Origin: an uncultured beta proteobacterium
Lineage (GTDB): Bacteria; Pseudomonadota; Gammaproteobacteria; Burkholderiales; Burkholderiaceae_C
Length of the DNA stretch: 64,000 nt
Assembly (NCBI GenBank): GCA_903960915.1
Contig: CAJCCO010000094.1
Span: forward strand, 1 to 64,000
Reading direction: 5' to 3'
The translations under genes were made by a program, and so were the position numbers. Positions 1-10,184 of the stretch are shown here, piece after piece; positions within the stretch are counted from its first letter, which is position 1; every line of letters begins with the position of its first letter. The notes under the pieces were generated by a model, which made no database searches, had not been told where the DNA came from, and saw nothing but the letters and a program-made list of their open reading frames with translations.

Positions 1-1350
1 ATCCGGCACATGCACCCATTGCTGGCGCATCTCCCCTTGCGTGGCAATGCCTTGAGGCCAGTGCGCCACCAAGGGCACGCGAATGCCCCCGGCCATGGGC
101 GTACGCTTGTAAAAACGGTAAGGCGTGTTGGACACCTGGGTCCAGCCTGTGGGATAGGCCGCATAGGTGTGTTCAGAGCCGATCTGGCCTTGTGCCAGCA
201 AGCGCTGAACCAACGCTGCGTCTTCAGGCAAACCTTGCCGGCGGTCGTTCAGGTTGGCAACGCCTTCGGGGCCGCCAATGGAGTTGGCGCCGTTGTCCGA
301 GGTGATCAAAATCAGGGTGTTGTCCAACTGGCCGGATTGCTCCAAAAAGCCAATCAGCTTGCCTACGTTCTGGTCCACGTTGTCTACCAGCGCGGCATAG
401 CACTCCATGTAGCGGGCAAACAAGGCTTGCTGCTCGGGATTCAGACTGCTCCACTCTGGAACGCCGGGGTTGCGAGGCGACAAGGCCGCATGGGGCTCCA
501 CCAGCTTCATGGCCTGTTGCCTGCCAAAACGGTCTGCCCGCATGGCGTCCCAGCCGGCGTTGTAGCGGCCTTGGTAGCGCGCTAAATCGACCGGTTTGGC
601 ATGAAGCGGGGTGTGCGGCGCCTGAAAGGCCAGCCAGCTCAGGAACGGTTTGTCGGGCGCGCAGGCGTGGTGCTCCTTGAGCCACCCTATCATTCGCTCG
701 GTGTAGTCGTCGGTGACAAAGTAGTCTGCCGGGTAAGTGTCCACTTGGGCGAGCTGGTTGCCCTCCATCATGCGCTCAGGCTGGAAGTAGCTGGTCTCGG
801 CGGCCAGAAAACCATAGAAGCGATCAAAACCACGTTGCAAAGGCCAGGAGCTGCGGTCACCCGCCGCATGGGCATTGCGGTCATAGGTGTTGTGCCATTT
901 GCCCACCGCCATGGTGGCATAGCCCTGGCCACGTAACAACTCGGCCAAGGTGGGTGCATCGAGCGACATCTCACCACCCTTGTAGCCGGGAAAGCCGGGG
1001 TTGTTGTGTGTGAGCCAGCCGCAACCCACAGTGTGCGGATTTTTTCCGGTCAGCATGGCCGCCCGGGCCGGCGTGCACATGGGCACCGTGGTGTAGCCGG
1101 TAAAGCGCAGACCTTGCTCAGCCAATCGGTCAATGTGGGGCGTTTCGATCTCGCCACCAAAACAACCAAAGTCAGAAAACCCCAGGTCGTCCAATAGGAT
1201 GATGATCACATTCGGACTGCCTGCCTTCGCTCGCACCGGTGGGTCCCAATGGGGTTGCGATTGCGCCAGGGTCTTGCCCATTTTTCCAGCGAAGCCTGTG
1301 GCTGGATCTGCGGATTTAAGGCCATCGGGAGCGGGGTTGTAAGCAGTCAT
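1..1350 (-). CDS. Sulfatase (arylsulfatase family, PF00884-like), 3' end truncated by window edge
   Basis: Manual minus-strand reading from ATG at 1350: MTAYNPAPDGLKSADPATG...NVIIILLDDLGFSDFGCFGGEIETPHIDRLAEQGLRF..VPMCTPARAAMLTGKNPHTVG. Contains the C-T-P-A-R formylglycine motif and open frame to the window edge; absent from the ORF track because it has no stop in the window. Confidence 0.93.
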   Translation of the reverse strand, partial: MTAYNPAPDGLKSADPATGFAGKMGKTLAQSQPHWDPPVRAKAGSPNVIIILLDDLGFSDFGCFGGEIETPHIDRLAEQGLRFTGYTTVPMCTPARAAMLTGKNPHTVGCGWLTHNNPGFPGYKGGEMSLDAPTLAELLRGQGYATMAVGKWHNTYDRNAHAAGDRSSWPLQRGFDRFYGFLAAETSYFQPERMMEGNQLAQVDTYPADYFVTDDYTERMIGWLKEHHACAPDKPFLSWLAFQAPHTPLHAKPVDLARYQGRYNAGWDAMRADRFGRQQAMKLVEPHAALSPRNPGVPEWSSLNPEQQALFARYMECYAALVDNVDQNVGKLIGFLEQSGQLDNTLILITSDNGANSIGGPEGVANLNDRRQGLPEDAALVQRLLAQGQIGSEHTYAAYPTGWTQVSNTPYRFYKRTPMAGGIRVPLVAHWPQGIATQGEMRQQWVHVPD

Positions 1351-1519
1351 GACACCTTCTTGAGCTCAGGAAAAAGGAATGGCGCAGGATCGAGCAGTCC
1401 CTGTGCAGGCGCTCATAGTAAAAAAAACAGGGTGAAAATTTCTGTCAAAGGCGAGACAAAAATCGGATGCATCCCGGCACGGCGACCACTAGGCGCCAGT
1501 CTTGAACGAGAGACTTGGC

Positions 1520-2278
1520 TCAGTGACTGGCGCGCGCCGTCAAACCCGTGGTGTCCGTGATGAGAATAGACGAATAGCTCAGGTTGATGAGCGCTTCACT
1601 TTTGAGTTGTTGAATGGCAAGGTTGACGCGCTGGCGGCTAACGCCCAGCCAGTCAGCCAGGTCTGCCTGAGAAATTTTCACATCCAACAAAATGCCATCA
1701 GGTCGGACATGTCCATGCAGTTGGGTCAGCGTCAGCAACAGGCGCGCCAGTCGGGCTTCCAATGGCATAGAGTGGTCGGCAGACAAGCGCTCGTAAAGCA
1801 GTCGACTCCTGAAAGCCAATTGCAATTCAAAGGCGCGACCCAGTTGCATATCGAGGGGGCGAAGTTCTCGAATCAAGGAGCCTGGTGTGACCAGCACAAT
1901 CGTTTCATTCACCCGCGCCGTTAGGTCATTGGAATGGGGCTGACCATCCACCAGGCACATCAGCCCGGCAACATCGCCAGGCCGCAAAAAGTGAATCAAG
2001 TGACGGTGGCCGTCCGCACGTACGCGACTGTTCTCCAACGATCCTTCAACCACCAGCCCTAAGCAATCAAATGCTTGACCTGTTCGTATTAGGGTTTCCC
2101 CTTTACCCAAGTGGTGCAACTTGCTTCCCGCAACGATTTGGTCGAGTGTCTGAGGCAGACATTCGCCAAAACCCATGCTTCGTCCCAACAATAAACGGGC
2201 CATGGTTCGCAGGGCGTGCTGCCGGTTTTGTGTCGTTGTTTTGACAGAATCATTTGTCTCCATCTTCTTAGACTCCAA
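1520..2278 (-). CDS. Crp/Fnr family transcriptional regulator
   Basis: 252 aa; cyclic-nucleotide-binding-like N-terminal half and C-terminal HTH (ISQADLADWLGVSRQRVNLAIQQLKSEALI); divergent from the GMC oxidoreductase gene. Confidence 0.88.
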   Translation of the reverse strand: MESKKMETNDSVKTTTQNRQHALRTMARLLLGRSMGFGECLPQTLDQIVAGSKLHHLGKGETLIRTGQAFDCLGLVVEGSLENSRVRADGHRHLIHFLRPGDVAGLMCLVDGQPHSNDLTARVNETIVLVTPGSLIRELRPLDMQLGRAFELQLAFRSRLLYERLSADHSMPLEARLARLLLTLTQLHGHVRPDGILLDVKISQADLADWLGVSRQRVNLAIQQLKSEALINLSYSSILITDTTGLTARASH

Positions 2279-2326
2279 AACTTCTTCGACAACTTATAAC
2301 AAGCTGGTGATCCAGGCAATTTAACA

Positions 2327-3946
2327 ATGACACTTCAACAAACCTACGACTTTATTGTAGTGGGCGCCGGTTCTGCAGGCGCCGCTGCGGCGGCTCGTCT
2401 GTCGCAGGATGGTCAACACAGCGTGCTGTTGTTGGAGGCCGGGCCACTCGATACCAATATCTGGACTCGCCTGCCCATGGGCGTGGCCAAGGTGCTTTCG
2501 CAAGGCAAGTTGCTGCGCCATTACTTTACCGAGCCCGATCCGCAAATGAAAAACCGCAAGATCTACTGGCCACGCGGTTGGGTGGTGGGCGGCTCATCCA
2601 CGGTCAACGGCATGATCTGGGTGCATGGTACGCCGCGTGAATATGACTTGTGGGCGCAGGATGGCTGTGCCGGTTGGGACTACGCCAGCTTGCTGCCTTG
2701 GTTTAAAAAAATAGAGGCCTACGCCACGGGTGATGCCCGGTACCGTGGTGTCGATGGCCCCGTGTCAGTAACTGAATTTCAACCCGTTGATGCCTTGCCC
2801 GATGCTTTTCTGGATTCAGTCGCTGCGGCTGGCGTGGCACCTCGTGTCAAAGACTACAACGCCCACGGTTTCGGCGGCAGTTACTTGCAATTCAACACCC
2901 GCAATGGCGTGCGCTGCAACACCCGAATGGCTTATCTGGACCCGGCCGCAGGCCGCCCCAATTTGACACTGGTCACCGACGCCCTGGTTAGCCGCATCAC
3001 CCTGAAGGACAAACGTGCGCAGGGTGTGCAAGCCAAAGTGGCCGGGGTTGAGGTGAGTTTTCAAGCGCGCCGCGAGGTCATCCTGTGTGGCGGAACTTTC
3101 AACAGTGCGCAACTGCTGGAGCTCTCGGGCATTGGAAACCCCAGCGTACTTGCCGCAGCCGGTGTGCCCGTGCTGCATGCCCTGCCAGGCGTGGGTGAAA
3201 ACCTTAGCGAACATGTCTACAGCCCTGTGGTGTACCGCACCAAACCAGGGGTCAGTTGGAACAAATCGCTCAGCAGCGTTGCGGGGCAATTGCGTTTAGG
3301 CGCGCGCTGGCTGCGGCACCGCGATGGCCCCCTGTCGGCCACCTCCATCACGGCGCAGGCCTTTGTGCCGATGCAGCCGCAGGGCAAAGACGCGGAGCTA
3401 AAAATTCAAATCCAACAAGCCAGCACCGCAGGCAACCGGGGCGCGGGCAAGATTGAACTCGATGCGTTTGACGGCGTTACGGTGGCCTCGTTCCAGATTC
3501 GACCCCGATCGCGCGGCCACTCGCATATTCAAAATGCCAACCCAAGTGCAGACCCTGTCATGGTGTCCAACCATTTCACACACAGTGAGGACATTGAGGC
3601 CTGCCTCAAAGCCTTGAAATTATCTCGGCAGATTGCCCAATCAGGGCCCATGGCTTCCTGGCTGCAAGAAGAGTTGCGTCCAGGACCTGCCCAGTCCAGT
3701 GATGAGGCCCTGGTGGACTATTTACGCGCTACAGGGGCCACGGCTTACCACCCGGTTGGTACCTGTCGTATCGGCACAGATCCACAAACCTCTGTGGTCG
3801 ACGCGCAATTGCGCGTACACGGAATAGTGGGGTTGCGCGTGGCCGACGGCTCAGTCATGCCAACGATTGCATCCACCAACACCAATGCGATTTGTATCGT
3901 CATTGGCGAGCGAGTCGCTGATTTCATTCTGCGCGATCTGGCCTAA
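2327..3946 (+). CDS. GMC family oxidoreductase (choline dehydrogenase-like)
   Basis: 539 aa; FAD-binding GAGSAGAAAAARLS, GGSSTVNGMIWVHG signature, C-terminal HPVGTCRIG...VADGSVMPTIASTNTNA. Confidence 0.95.
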   Translation: MTLQQTYDFIVVGAGSAGAAAAARLSQDGQHSVLLLEAGPLDTNIWTRLPMGVAKVLSQGKLLRHYFTEPDPQMKNRKIYWPRGWVVGGSSTVNGMIWVHGTPREYDLWAQDGCAGWDYASLLPWFKKIEAYATGDARYRGVDGPVSVTEFQPVDALPDAFLDSVAAAGVAPRVKDYNAHGFGGSYLQFNTRNGVRCNTRMAYLDPAAGRPNLTLVTDALVSRITLKDKRAQGVQAKVAGVEVSFQARREVILCGGTFNSAQLLELSGIGNPSVLAAAGVPVLHALPGVGENLSEHVYSPVVYRTKPGVSWNKSLSSVAGQLRLGARWLRHRDGPLSATSITAQAFVPMQPQGKDAELKIQIQQASTAGNRGAGKIELDAFDGVTVASFQIRPRSRGHSHIQNANPSADPVMVSNHFTHSEDIEACLKALKLSRQIAQSGPMASWLQEELRPGPAQSSDEALVDYLRATGATAYHPVGTCRIGTDPQTSVVDAQLRVHGIVGLRVADGSVMPTIASTNTNAICIVIGERVADFILRDLA

Positions 3947-3979
3947 ATTTTTTCTTAAACCATAAAAAGGAGACATCCC

Positions 3980-4963
3980 ATGACCCACCCACAACAACGT
4001 CGCCACTTCCTACAGACGGCCGTCGCCCTGAGCGCCAGTTCATGGCTGTCAGGACTCCACGCACAAAGTCTGCCCTCGACCCTGCGTATCGTCGTGCCTT
4101 TGCCCGCCGGCGGTGGTGTCGATGTGGCCGTGCGCATATTGGCCGAACAAATGGCCAAAATAACCGGCAGCAATGTGGTGGTAGAGAACAAGGTGGGTGC
4201 CGCCGGTTTGATCGCGGCCCAGTACGTCAATGCCGGCCCCGGCGATGGCTCGGTCCTGTTCTACGGCCATGCCGGATTGCTGACGGTGCAGGCCATGTCG
4301 GGTCGCCTGAATTTGCTCAAAGACTTCAAGCCGATCACCAAGGTGAGTGCTTCGGCCCATGTGTTGGCCGTGCCTGCCAGTTCGCCCTTCAAAACTCAGG
4401 CCGAACTGATTGCGGCCATTCAGGCCAAACCCGGCAAATACAACCTGGGCAGTGGCGGCAATGGCTCACCGACCCATTTGATGGCCGAACGGCTCAGCGA
4501 CTTGGTGCCTGGTGGTTTGAAATTCACCCATATTCCGTTCAAGGGCAGCATCGACGCCATGGTGGCCATGTTGACCGGCGACATCGATTTTTCATTTGTG
4601 CTGCCCGGGGTAATCGTTGAACACCTGAAGACCGGCAAGTTGCGCGCCTTGTCAACAACGGGCGCCACCCGCCTGGCTGCCCTGCCGCAAATTCCCACGG
4701 TCGCCGAAGCGGGCGTACCAGGCTTTCGCGATGAGCCCTGGGGCGCCATTTTGGTCTCCAGCAAAGTGCCTGATGCTACGGTGGCGCGTTTGTTCGATGC
4801 GGTCAAAGCCAGTGCGCAAAGCCCTGAGTTTTCTGGGTATGTGCTCAAAACCGGGGGAACGCTGGAGAACTCCAAGTCGCCAGAAGCGCTTACCCAAGAG
4901 TTGCGTCAGGCACTGGAATCAGAAAAGGTGCTGGTGCAGCGCCTGGGCCTTAAGTCAGAGTAA
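3980..4963 (+). CDS. Bug family tripartite tricarboxylate transporter substrate-binding protein
   Basis: 327 aa; RRHFLQTAVALSASSWLSGLHAQ leader with a Tat-like RR motif, then LRIVVPLPAGGGVDVAVRILAEQM typical of Bug proteins. Confidence 0.92.
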   Translation: MTHPQQRRHFLQTAVALSASSWLSGLHAQSLPSTLRIVVPLPAGGGVDVAVRILAEQMAKITGSNVVVENKVGAAGLIAAQYVNAGPGDGSVLFYGHAGLLTVQAMSGRLNLLKDFKPITKVSASAHVLAVPASSPFKTQAELIAAIQAKPGKYNLGSGGNGSPTHLMAERLSDLVPGGLKFTHIPFKGSIDAMVAMLTGDIDFSFVLPGVIVEHLKTGKLRALSTTGATRLAALPQIPTVAEAGVPGFRDEPWGAILVSSKVPDATVARLFDAVKASAQSPEFSGYVLKTGGTLENSKSPEALTQELRQALESEKVLVQRLGLKSE

Positions 4964-4990
4964 GCCCGCTACTCTCGTCTCCCCTCCCCG

Positions 4991-5026
4991 CCCCACCCCC
5001 CAAGGCCTCTGTCTTCGGGGGTGGGG
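4991..5026 (+). other. Perfect 10-bp stem-loop between the Bug gene and the sulfatase gene
   Basis: CCCCACCCCC (4991-5000) and GGGGGTGGGG (5017-5026) are exact reverse complements with a 16-nt loop; no U-tract follows. Confidence 0.75.
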
Positions 5027-5055
5027 ATATACCTGTCAAGACACTAGGACAATGC

Positions 5056-7350
5056 GTGAACAATCCCAAGCATCCGACCGACCTTCCATTTGAGGGGCAT
5101 ATTGAACGCCTGTTTGCGGACTCCACACCATGGTGGCCTGAGACCAAATCTGAGCGTGTCCACAACAAACCTCATGTGGTCGTGATCTATCTGGACGACC
5201 TCGGATTTTCAGATTTAGGTTGCTACGGCAGTGAGATTGCCACGCCCCATATTGACGCATTGGCCGAGCAAGGTTTGCGTTTTGTGAACTACACCACAGT
5301 GCCCATGTGTTCTCCGGCGCGTGCTGCGCTGCTGACTGGGAAGAACCCCCACTCCGTGGGCTGCGGCTGGATTGCACATGCCAACCCTGGCTTTCCGGGC
5401 TACAACGGAGAGATCTCTGACGATGCGCCCACCTTGGCCGAAATTCTGAGTGATGAGGGCTACACCACCATGATGGTGGGCAAGTGGCACAACACCTGGA
5501 GCCATAACGTTTACGAAGGCGGCGACCGCAGCTCCTGGCCCTTGCAACGGGGGTTTCAGAAGTTCTATGGTTTCCTGGACGCAGAGACCAATTATTTTCA
5601 TCCGGATCGCCTGTACGAAGGCAACCAGTTGCAGGAAATAGACAGCTACCCGGAAGGCCACTTTGCCACAGATGACTGGACGCAGCGGGCAATTTCCTGG
5701 ATGAAGGAGCACCACGCCAGCGACCCCGAGCACCCGTTTTTCTTGTATGCGGCGTTTAACGCGCCCCACATGCCTTTGCAAGCCAAACCGGAAGACATGA
5801 GCAAGTACCGCGATAAATACAGCGCCGGTTGGGACGCGATGCGTCAGGCCCGTTTTGCGCGGCAACAAGCCATGGGTCTGCTCGATGAGCGGCACCAGCT
5901 TTCACCCTTGCCGCCGGGCGTGGCACCCTGGGAGGCACTGACACCGGAAAAGCAAGAACTGTTTGCGCGTTACATGGAAATCTATGCCGGCCTGGTGGAC
6001 AACATTGACCAGAACGTGGGGCGAATCGTCGACTTTTTGCGTCAGTCGGGGCAGTTGGACAACACCATTTTTGTGCTGTCTTCAGACAACGGTGCCAGTG
6101 CGGTGGGTGGACTTGACGGCACCGCCAATTATGTGGACCAGCGTGAAGGCGTGCCCGGCAATGTCGCGCAGGCCCATAGCCTGGCCAAGGGCGATAAATT
6201 AGGAAACGACGACACCCTGTGCGCTTACCCGACTGGGTGGGCTCAGGTGTCAAACACTCCGTTTCGGTACTTCAAACGCACGCCCTTGAATGGGGGAATT
6301 CGCGTCCCCTTCATTCTTCATGCGCCAAAGTTCATTGCAGACCCGGGGGCCATGCGGCGCGAGTGGATTCATGTGACCGATGTGACCCCCACCTTGCTGG
6401 CTTTGTTGGACATCAAACGCCCGCAGGTATTCAAGGGAAAGAGCGTTCGTCCTGTGGATGGTGTCAGTTTCGCCACCATGGTCGGCGCGTCTGAAGCACC
6501 CTCTCAGCGCCACCAGCAGCATTACGAACTGGAAGCCAACCGCGCATACATCCGGGACGGTTGGAAGATCGCTTCGCTCCAGCCGCGTGGCGGAAAAATT
6601 GAAACACTGGACAACTGGATGCTGTTCAACCTGAACGCAGATCCGTGCGAAGTGCATGACTTGGCCGCCCAGTTCCCCGACAGAGTGGCCGAGCTGGCGC
6701 AGGCTTTTGACGATGCCGCGTGGGCCAATTACGTCTACCCCTTGGACAACCGCGCGCTGGAACGCGCTATCACGCTGCCGCCATTTTTGGCCGACACCGT
6801 CAATCGCCCCCGCACTTTTTACCCTGGCAGCCAGACCATCAGCCGCGTGGTGGTGGGGCCATTGATTGCTGACAGAAATTTCACCATCCGCAGCCGCTTT
6901 GATTGGCAACCGTCTCAAGAAGGCGTGATATTTTCTATGGGAGAGGCCTTTGTGGGTCTGGTGCTGTATGTGATGGCGGGCCGGGTTCACTTTGTGTTTC
7001 AGCGCTGGATGAACCCTCTGGAGCTGCCCGGCGTTTTGTTAGCCCCGGGCGCTCAGGACCTGGTGCTGGATTACCAGGCCTTAGGGCAGCGAAAAGGCCA
7101 AGGGCGCTTATTGATCAACGGGCAAGAGGTGGTGCCGTTCACCGGCATGTCGCCTACCGTGATGGGCGTTCACTACGAAGGGGTGGATGTGGGATTGGAC
7201 CGCCGGCAACGCACCTCCTCGCGCTACGCAGACCGTGGCACCTTTGCGTACACCGGACAAATTCACAGTGTGGAAGTGGTCCCCGGTACGCAGGCCCCGG
7301 GTTCTCTCAGCAACACCCTGGCCACCCAATTGCACAAACTGCGTGACTGA
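5056..7350 (+). CDS. Arylsulfatase with C-terminal extension
   Basis: 764 aa, GTG start; VVIYLDDLGFSDLGCYGSEIATPHIDALAEQGLRF, formylglycine motif C-S-P-A-R; ~200 aa C-terminal region beyond the sulfatase core. Confidence 0.94.
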   Translation: MNNPKHPTDLPFEGHIERLFADSTPWWPETKSERVHNKPHVVVIYLDDLGFSDLGCYGSEIATPHIDALAEQGLRFVNYTTVPMCSPARAALLTGKNPHSVGCGWIAHANPGFPGYNGEISDDAPTLAEILSDEGYTTMMVGKWHNTWSHNVYEGGDRSSWPLQRGFQKFYGFLDAETNYFHPDRLYEGNQLQEIDSYPEGHFATDDWTQRAISWMKEHHASDPEHPFFLYAAFNAPHMPLQAKPEDMSKYRDKYSAGWDAMRQARFARQQAMGLLDERHQLSPLPPGVAPWEALTPEKQELFARYMEIYAGLVDNIDQNVGRIVDFLRQSGQLDNTIFVLSSDNGASAVGGLDGTANYVDQREGVPGNVAQAHSLAKGDKLGNDDTLCAYPTGWAQVSNTPFRYFKRTPLNGGIRVPFILHAPKFIADPGAMRREWIHVTDVTPTLLALLDIKRPQVFKGKSVRPVDGVSFATMVGASEAPSQRHQQHYELEANRAYIRDGWKIASLQPRGGKIETLDNWMLFNLNADPCEVHDLAAQFPDRVAELAQAFDDAAWANYVYPLDNRALERAITLPPFLADTVNRPRTFYPGSQTISRVVVGPLIADRNFTIRSRFDWQPSQEGVIFSMGEAFVGLVLYVMAGRVHFVFQRWMNPLELPGVLLAPGAQDLVLDYQALGQRKGQGRLLINGQEVVPFTGMSPTVMGVHYEGVDVGLDRRQRTSSRYADRGTFAYTGQIHSVEVVPGTQAPGSLSNTLATQLHKLRD

Positions 7351-7386
7351 TTGCGCGCTGAATTCAACATTTTCAAGAAGACAAGC

Positions 7387-9171
7387 ATGTTAGACACATT
7401 GATCAAAGGCGGTACCGTGGTGGACGGTACAGGTCGGGAGCCGTTCATCGCTGACATCGGTTTGCGAGACGGAAAAATTGTGGCGGTAGGTCACATTGAT
7501 GAGGCGGCCAAACAAACCGTTCAGGCCCATGGCTTGCACGTCATGCCGGGCTTTGTCGACATCCATACCCACTATGACGGTCAGGCGTCGTGGGACGAAA
7601 CGTTTGCACCCAGTATTTACCACGGCATCACCACGGTGGTGATGGGTAACTGTGGCGTGGGTTTTGCACCGGTACGACCTGGCGACCGCGATGTGCTCAT
7701 TGACTTGATGGAAGGCGTAGAAGAAATTCCAGGCTCTGCCCTCACGGAAGGCATGAAGTGGGACTGGGAAAGCTTCACTGAGTTTGGTGAATCGTTGGAT
7801 GCCATGGCACATACCCTGGACTTCATGACCTTGGTGCCGCACGATTGTTTGCGACTTTATGTGATGGGTGAGCGTGCCGCCAAGGGCGAACCCGCACGAC
7901 CCGAAGACCTCACCCAAATGCAAGTATTGCTCAAGCAAGCCTTGCTCAACGGCGCTGCCGGACTGGCGATGGGCAGCACCGAAACCCACCGTACTGCGCA
8001 AGGTCGCATGACCCCCTCATTCGAGGTTGACCCTAACGAACTCAACGCCCTGGCCAGCGTCCTGCGCGATTTGCCCTACCGCGTGATTCAGGGCATCAGC
8101 GACTTCGCCAGCCCGCGTGGTGCGCCAGAAGAAGAAAAAGCCCGCTTCGACAAAGAGTACGCCAAATTAGAAAATATGGCCCGTGTCGCCGGTCGCCCTA
8201 TCTCCATCACATGGATGGACCGCGTGATTGCGCCGCATCAATCGAAATGGCTGGGTGAGGCATCACTGGCCAGCGTGAGCGAAGGCCTTGATGTGCGTCT
8301 GCAAGCCTCGCCCCGTGGCATTGGCGTGTTCAATGGGCTCGACACCACGATGAACTTGCTGGCTGCCTTCCCAACCTACCAAAGCCTGGCGCATTTGCCA
8401 GCGTCAGAGCGTGCTGCGCGTTTGCGTGAGCCAGACGTGCGGGCCAAAATTCTGGCTGAAAGTCCAGTGCGCCTGTCGGTAGAGGGCTCTTCGGTTCCCC
8501 CCTTGGCCGATTTTGTCGTGGCCAACTTCGAGAAAATTGCCTTCAACCTGTTTCCCATGCTGGCCGACGCTTCTGGCAGCATGGACTACGAACCCTTGCT
8601 GTCCTTGTCTTTTGGGGCACAAGCCAAGGCGAAAGGCTGCTCTGCAAGAGAACTCATGTATGACCACTTGGCCATGGGGGACGGTACCAACCTGGTCTAT
8701 TTCCCTATCCACAATTATTTGCAAGGATCATTAGATCGGGTGCGTGAGATGCTGCTGCACCCGCAAGCCTTGTGCGCCCTCGGAGATGCTGGCGCGCATG
8801 TCGGTACGATTTGCGATGCCAGTGTCTCCACCACCATGCTGGCGCATTGGGCCGTACAACGCACCCGGGGCGAGAAGTTGCCCTTACCTTTCGTTGTTCA
8901 GATGTTGACTCAGCGAAATGCGCGCTACATGGGCTTGCAGGACCGCGGCACGCTGGAAGTCGGCATGAAGGCTGACCTGAACCTCATCGACCTGGACAAA
9001 CTGGCCCTGCCCTTGCCTGAAATTGTGCGCGACTTGCCGCAGGGGGGGCGGCGCATGTTGCAGAAATCACGCGGCTATGTCTCGACCTGGGTGTCAGGAC
9101 AAGCGGTGATTGAAAACGGGGAGATTACCCAGGCCCGTCCTGGGCGCTGGACGCATGGTCCTCGCGGCTAA
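7387..9171 (+). CDS. N-acyl-D-amino-acid deacylase-like amidohydrolase
   Basis: MLDTLIKGGTVVDGTGREPFIADIGLRDGKIVAVG..VMPGFVDIHTHYDGQ..; amidohydrolase metal motif HTHYD; ATG at 7387 preferred over the upstream TTG in the track. Confidence 0.9.
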   Translation: MLDTLIKGGTVVDGTGREPFIADIGLRDGKIVAVGHIDEAAKQTVQAHGLHVMPGFVDIHTHYDGQASWDETFAPSIYHGITTVVMGNCGVGFAPVRPGDRDVLIDLMEGVEEIPGSALTEGMKWDWESFTEFGESLDAMAHTLDFMTLVPHDCLRLYVMGERAAKGEPARPEDLTQMQVLLKQALLNGAAGLAMGSTETHRTAQGRMTPSFEVDPNELNALASVLRDLPYRVIQGISDFASPRGAPEEEKARFDKEYAKLENMARVAGRPISITWMDRVIAPHQSKWLGEASLASVSEGLDVRLQASPRGIGVFNGLDTTMNLLAAFPTYQSLAHLPASERAARLREPDVRAKILAESPVRLSVEGSSVPPLADFVVANFEKIAFNLFPMLADASGSMDYEPLLSLSFGAQAKAKGCSARELMYDHLAMGDGTNLVYFPIHNYLQGSLDRVREMLLHPQALCALGDAGAHVGTICDASVSTTMLAHWAVQRTRGEKLPLPFVVQMLTQRNARYMGLQDRGTLEVGMKADLNLIDLDKLALPLPEIVRDLPQGGRRMLQKSRGYVSTWVSGQAVIENGEITQARPGRWTHGPRG

Positions 9172-9203
9172 TGCGCAATTAACTTTTTGTGAGGTATTTC
9201 AAT

Positions 9204-10184
9204 ATGAACCGATGGATGAACCGACGCACCTTGGTAGCTGCCGCCAGCATGACGATCACGCTGCTTTCTGGCAACGTAGCCCAGGCACAAAGCAGTTTCC
9301 CTGACCGCCCTTTGAAAATTATCGTTCCGCTAGCGGCAGGAGGCGCGGCAGATGTGGGTGTGAGGGCGCAGGCGCTAGAGCTAGAGAAACGGCTCAAACA
9401 ACCGGTGGTGGTTGATAACAAACCCGGAGGCCAGTTCTTGATTGGTGTGCAGGCGTTGTTGAGTGCGCCAGCCGATGGCTACACCTTGCTGCACTTGAAT
9501 GCGGGCATGGTGGCGGTCCAGGCCGTCCAAAAAAACTATGACATCACCAAGCAGTTGATGCCCTTGACGCTTTCGGGTGAAACCCCCATGGTGCTGATGG
9601 TCAACCCGAACTCCAGCTACAAAAGCATGAAGGACCTGCTGGCGTATGCGCGAGCCAACCCGGGCAAGGTCAATTACGCAACACCAGCGGTCGGCTCCAT
9701 TGAGCACTTGAAAGTGGCGCAAATGGAAAAGGTCGGCGGCTTCACGGCCATGAATGTGCCCTACAAAGGGGGCGGTCCTGACATGCTTAAAGCAGTGATC
9801 GGCAATGAGGTGGACTTCACCATTGCGCCGGCCATTTTTGCCGCCCAATTCGCACCCAAAGGCATGGTGCGCGTGCTCGCGGCAATGGAAAGCACGCGAT
9901 TGAAAGACTTCCCCGACGTGCCCACGATGGCCGAGTCTGGTCTGAATGTGTCGCCCTTGCGGATTTGGGGCGGCTTTGCGGTTCATCCCAATACACCAGC
10001 CCCAATTGCTGAGCGCCTGTTCAAGGAGTTGTCGGCGGTGGTGGTGTCTGCACCCATTAGTGCCAAGCTAGTGCCCTTTGGCATGATCCTGCAGTCCAGC
10101 AACTCGGCAGATGAATTTAAGCGTCAGATCAGCGATGAGGCCGTTTGGATGGGTGATCTGGTCAAAGGTCTCAACCTGCAATGA
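9204..10184 (+). CDS. Bug family tripartite tricarboxylate transporter substrate-binding protein
   Basis: MNRWMNRRTLVAAASMTITLLSGNVAQAQ signal peptide then RPLKIIVPLAAGGAADVGVRAQALELEKRL; ATG at 9204. Confidence 0.92.
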   Translation: MNRWMNRRTLVAAASMTITLLSGNVAQAQSSFPDRPLKIIVPLAAGGAADVGVRAQALELEKRLKQPVVVDNKPGGQFLIGVQALLSAPADGYTLLHLNAGMVAVQAVQKNYDITKQLMPLTLSGETPMVLMVNPNSSYKSMKDLLAYARANPGKVNYATPAVGSIEHLKVAQMEKVGGFTAMNVPYKGGGPDMLKAVIGNEVDFTIAPAIFAAQFAPKGMVRVLAAMESTRLKDFPDVPTMAESGLNVSPLRIWGGFAVHPNTPAPIAERLFKELSAVVVSAPISAKLVPFGMILQSSNSADEFKRQISDEAVWMGDLVKGLNLQ

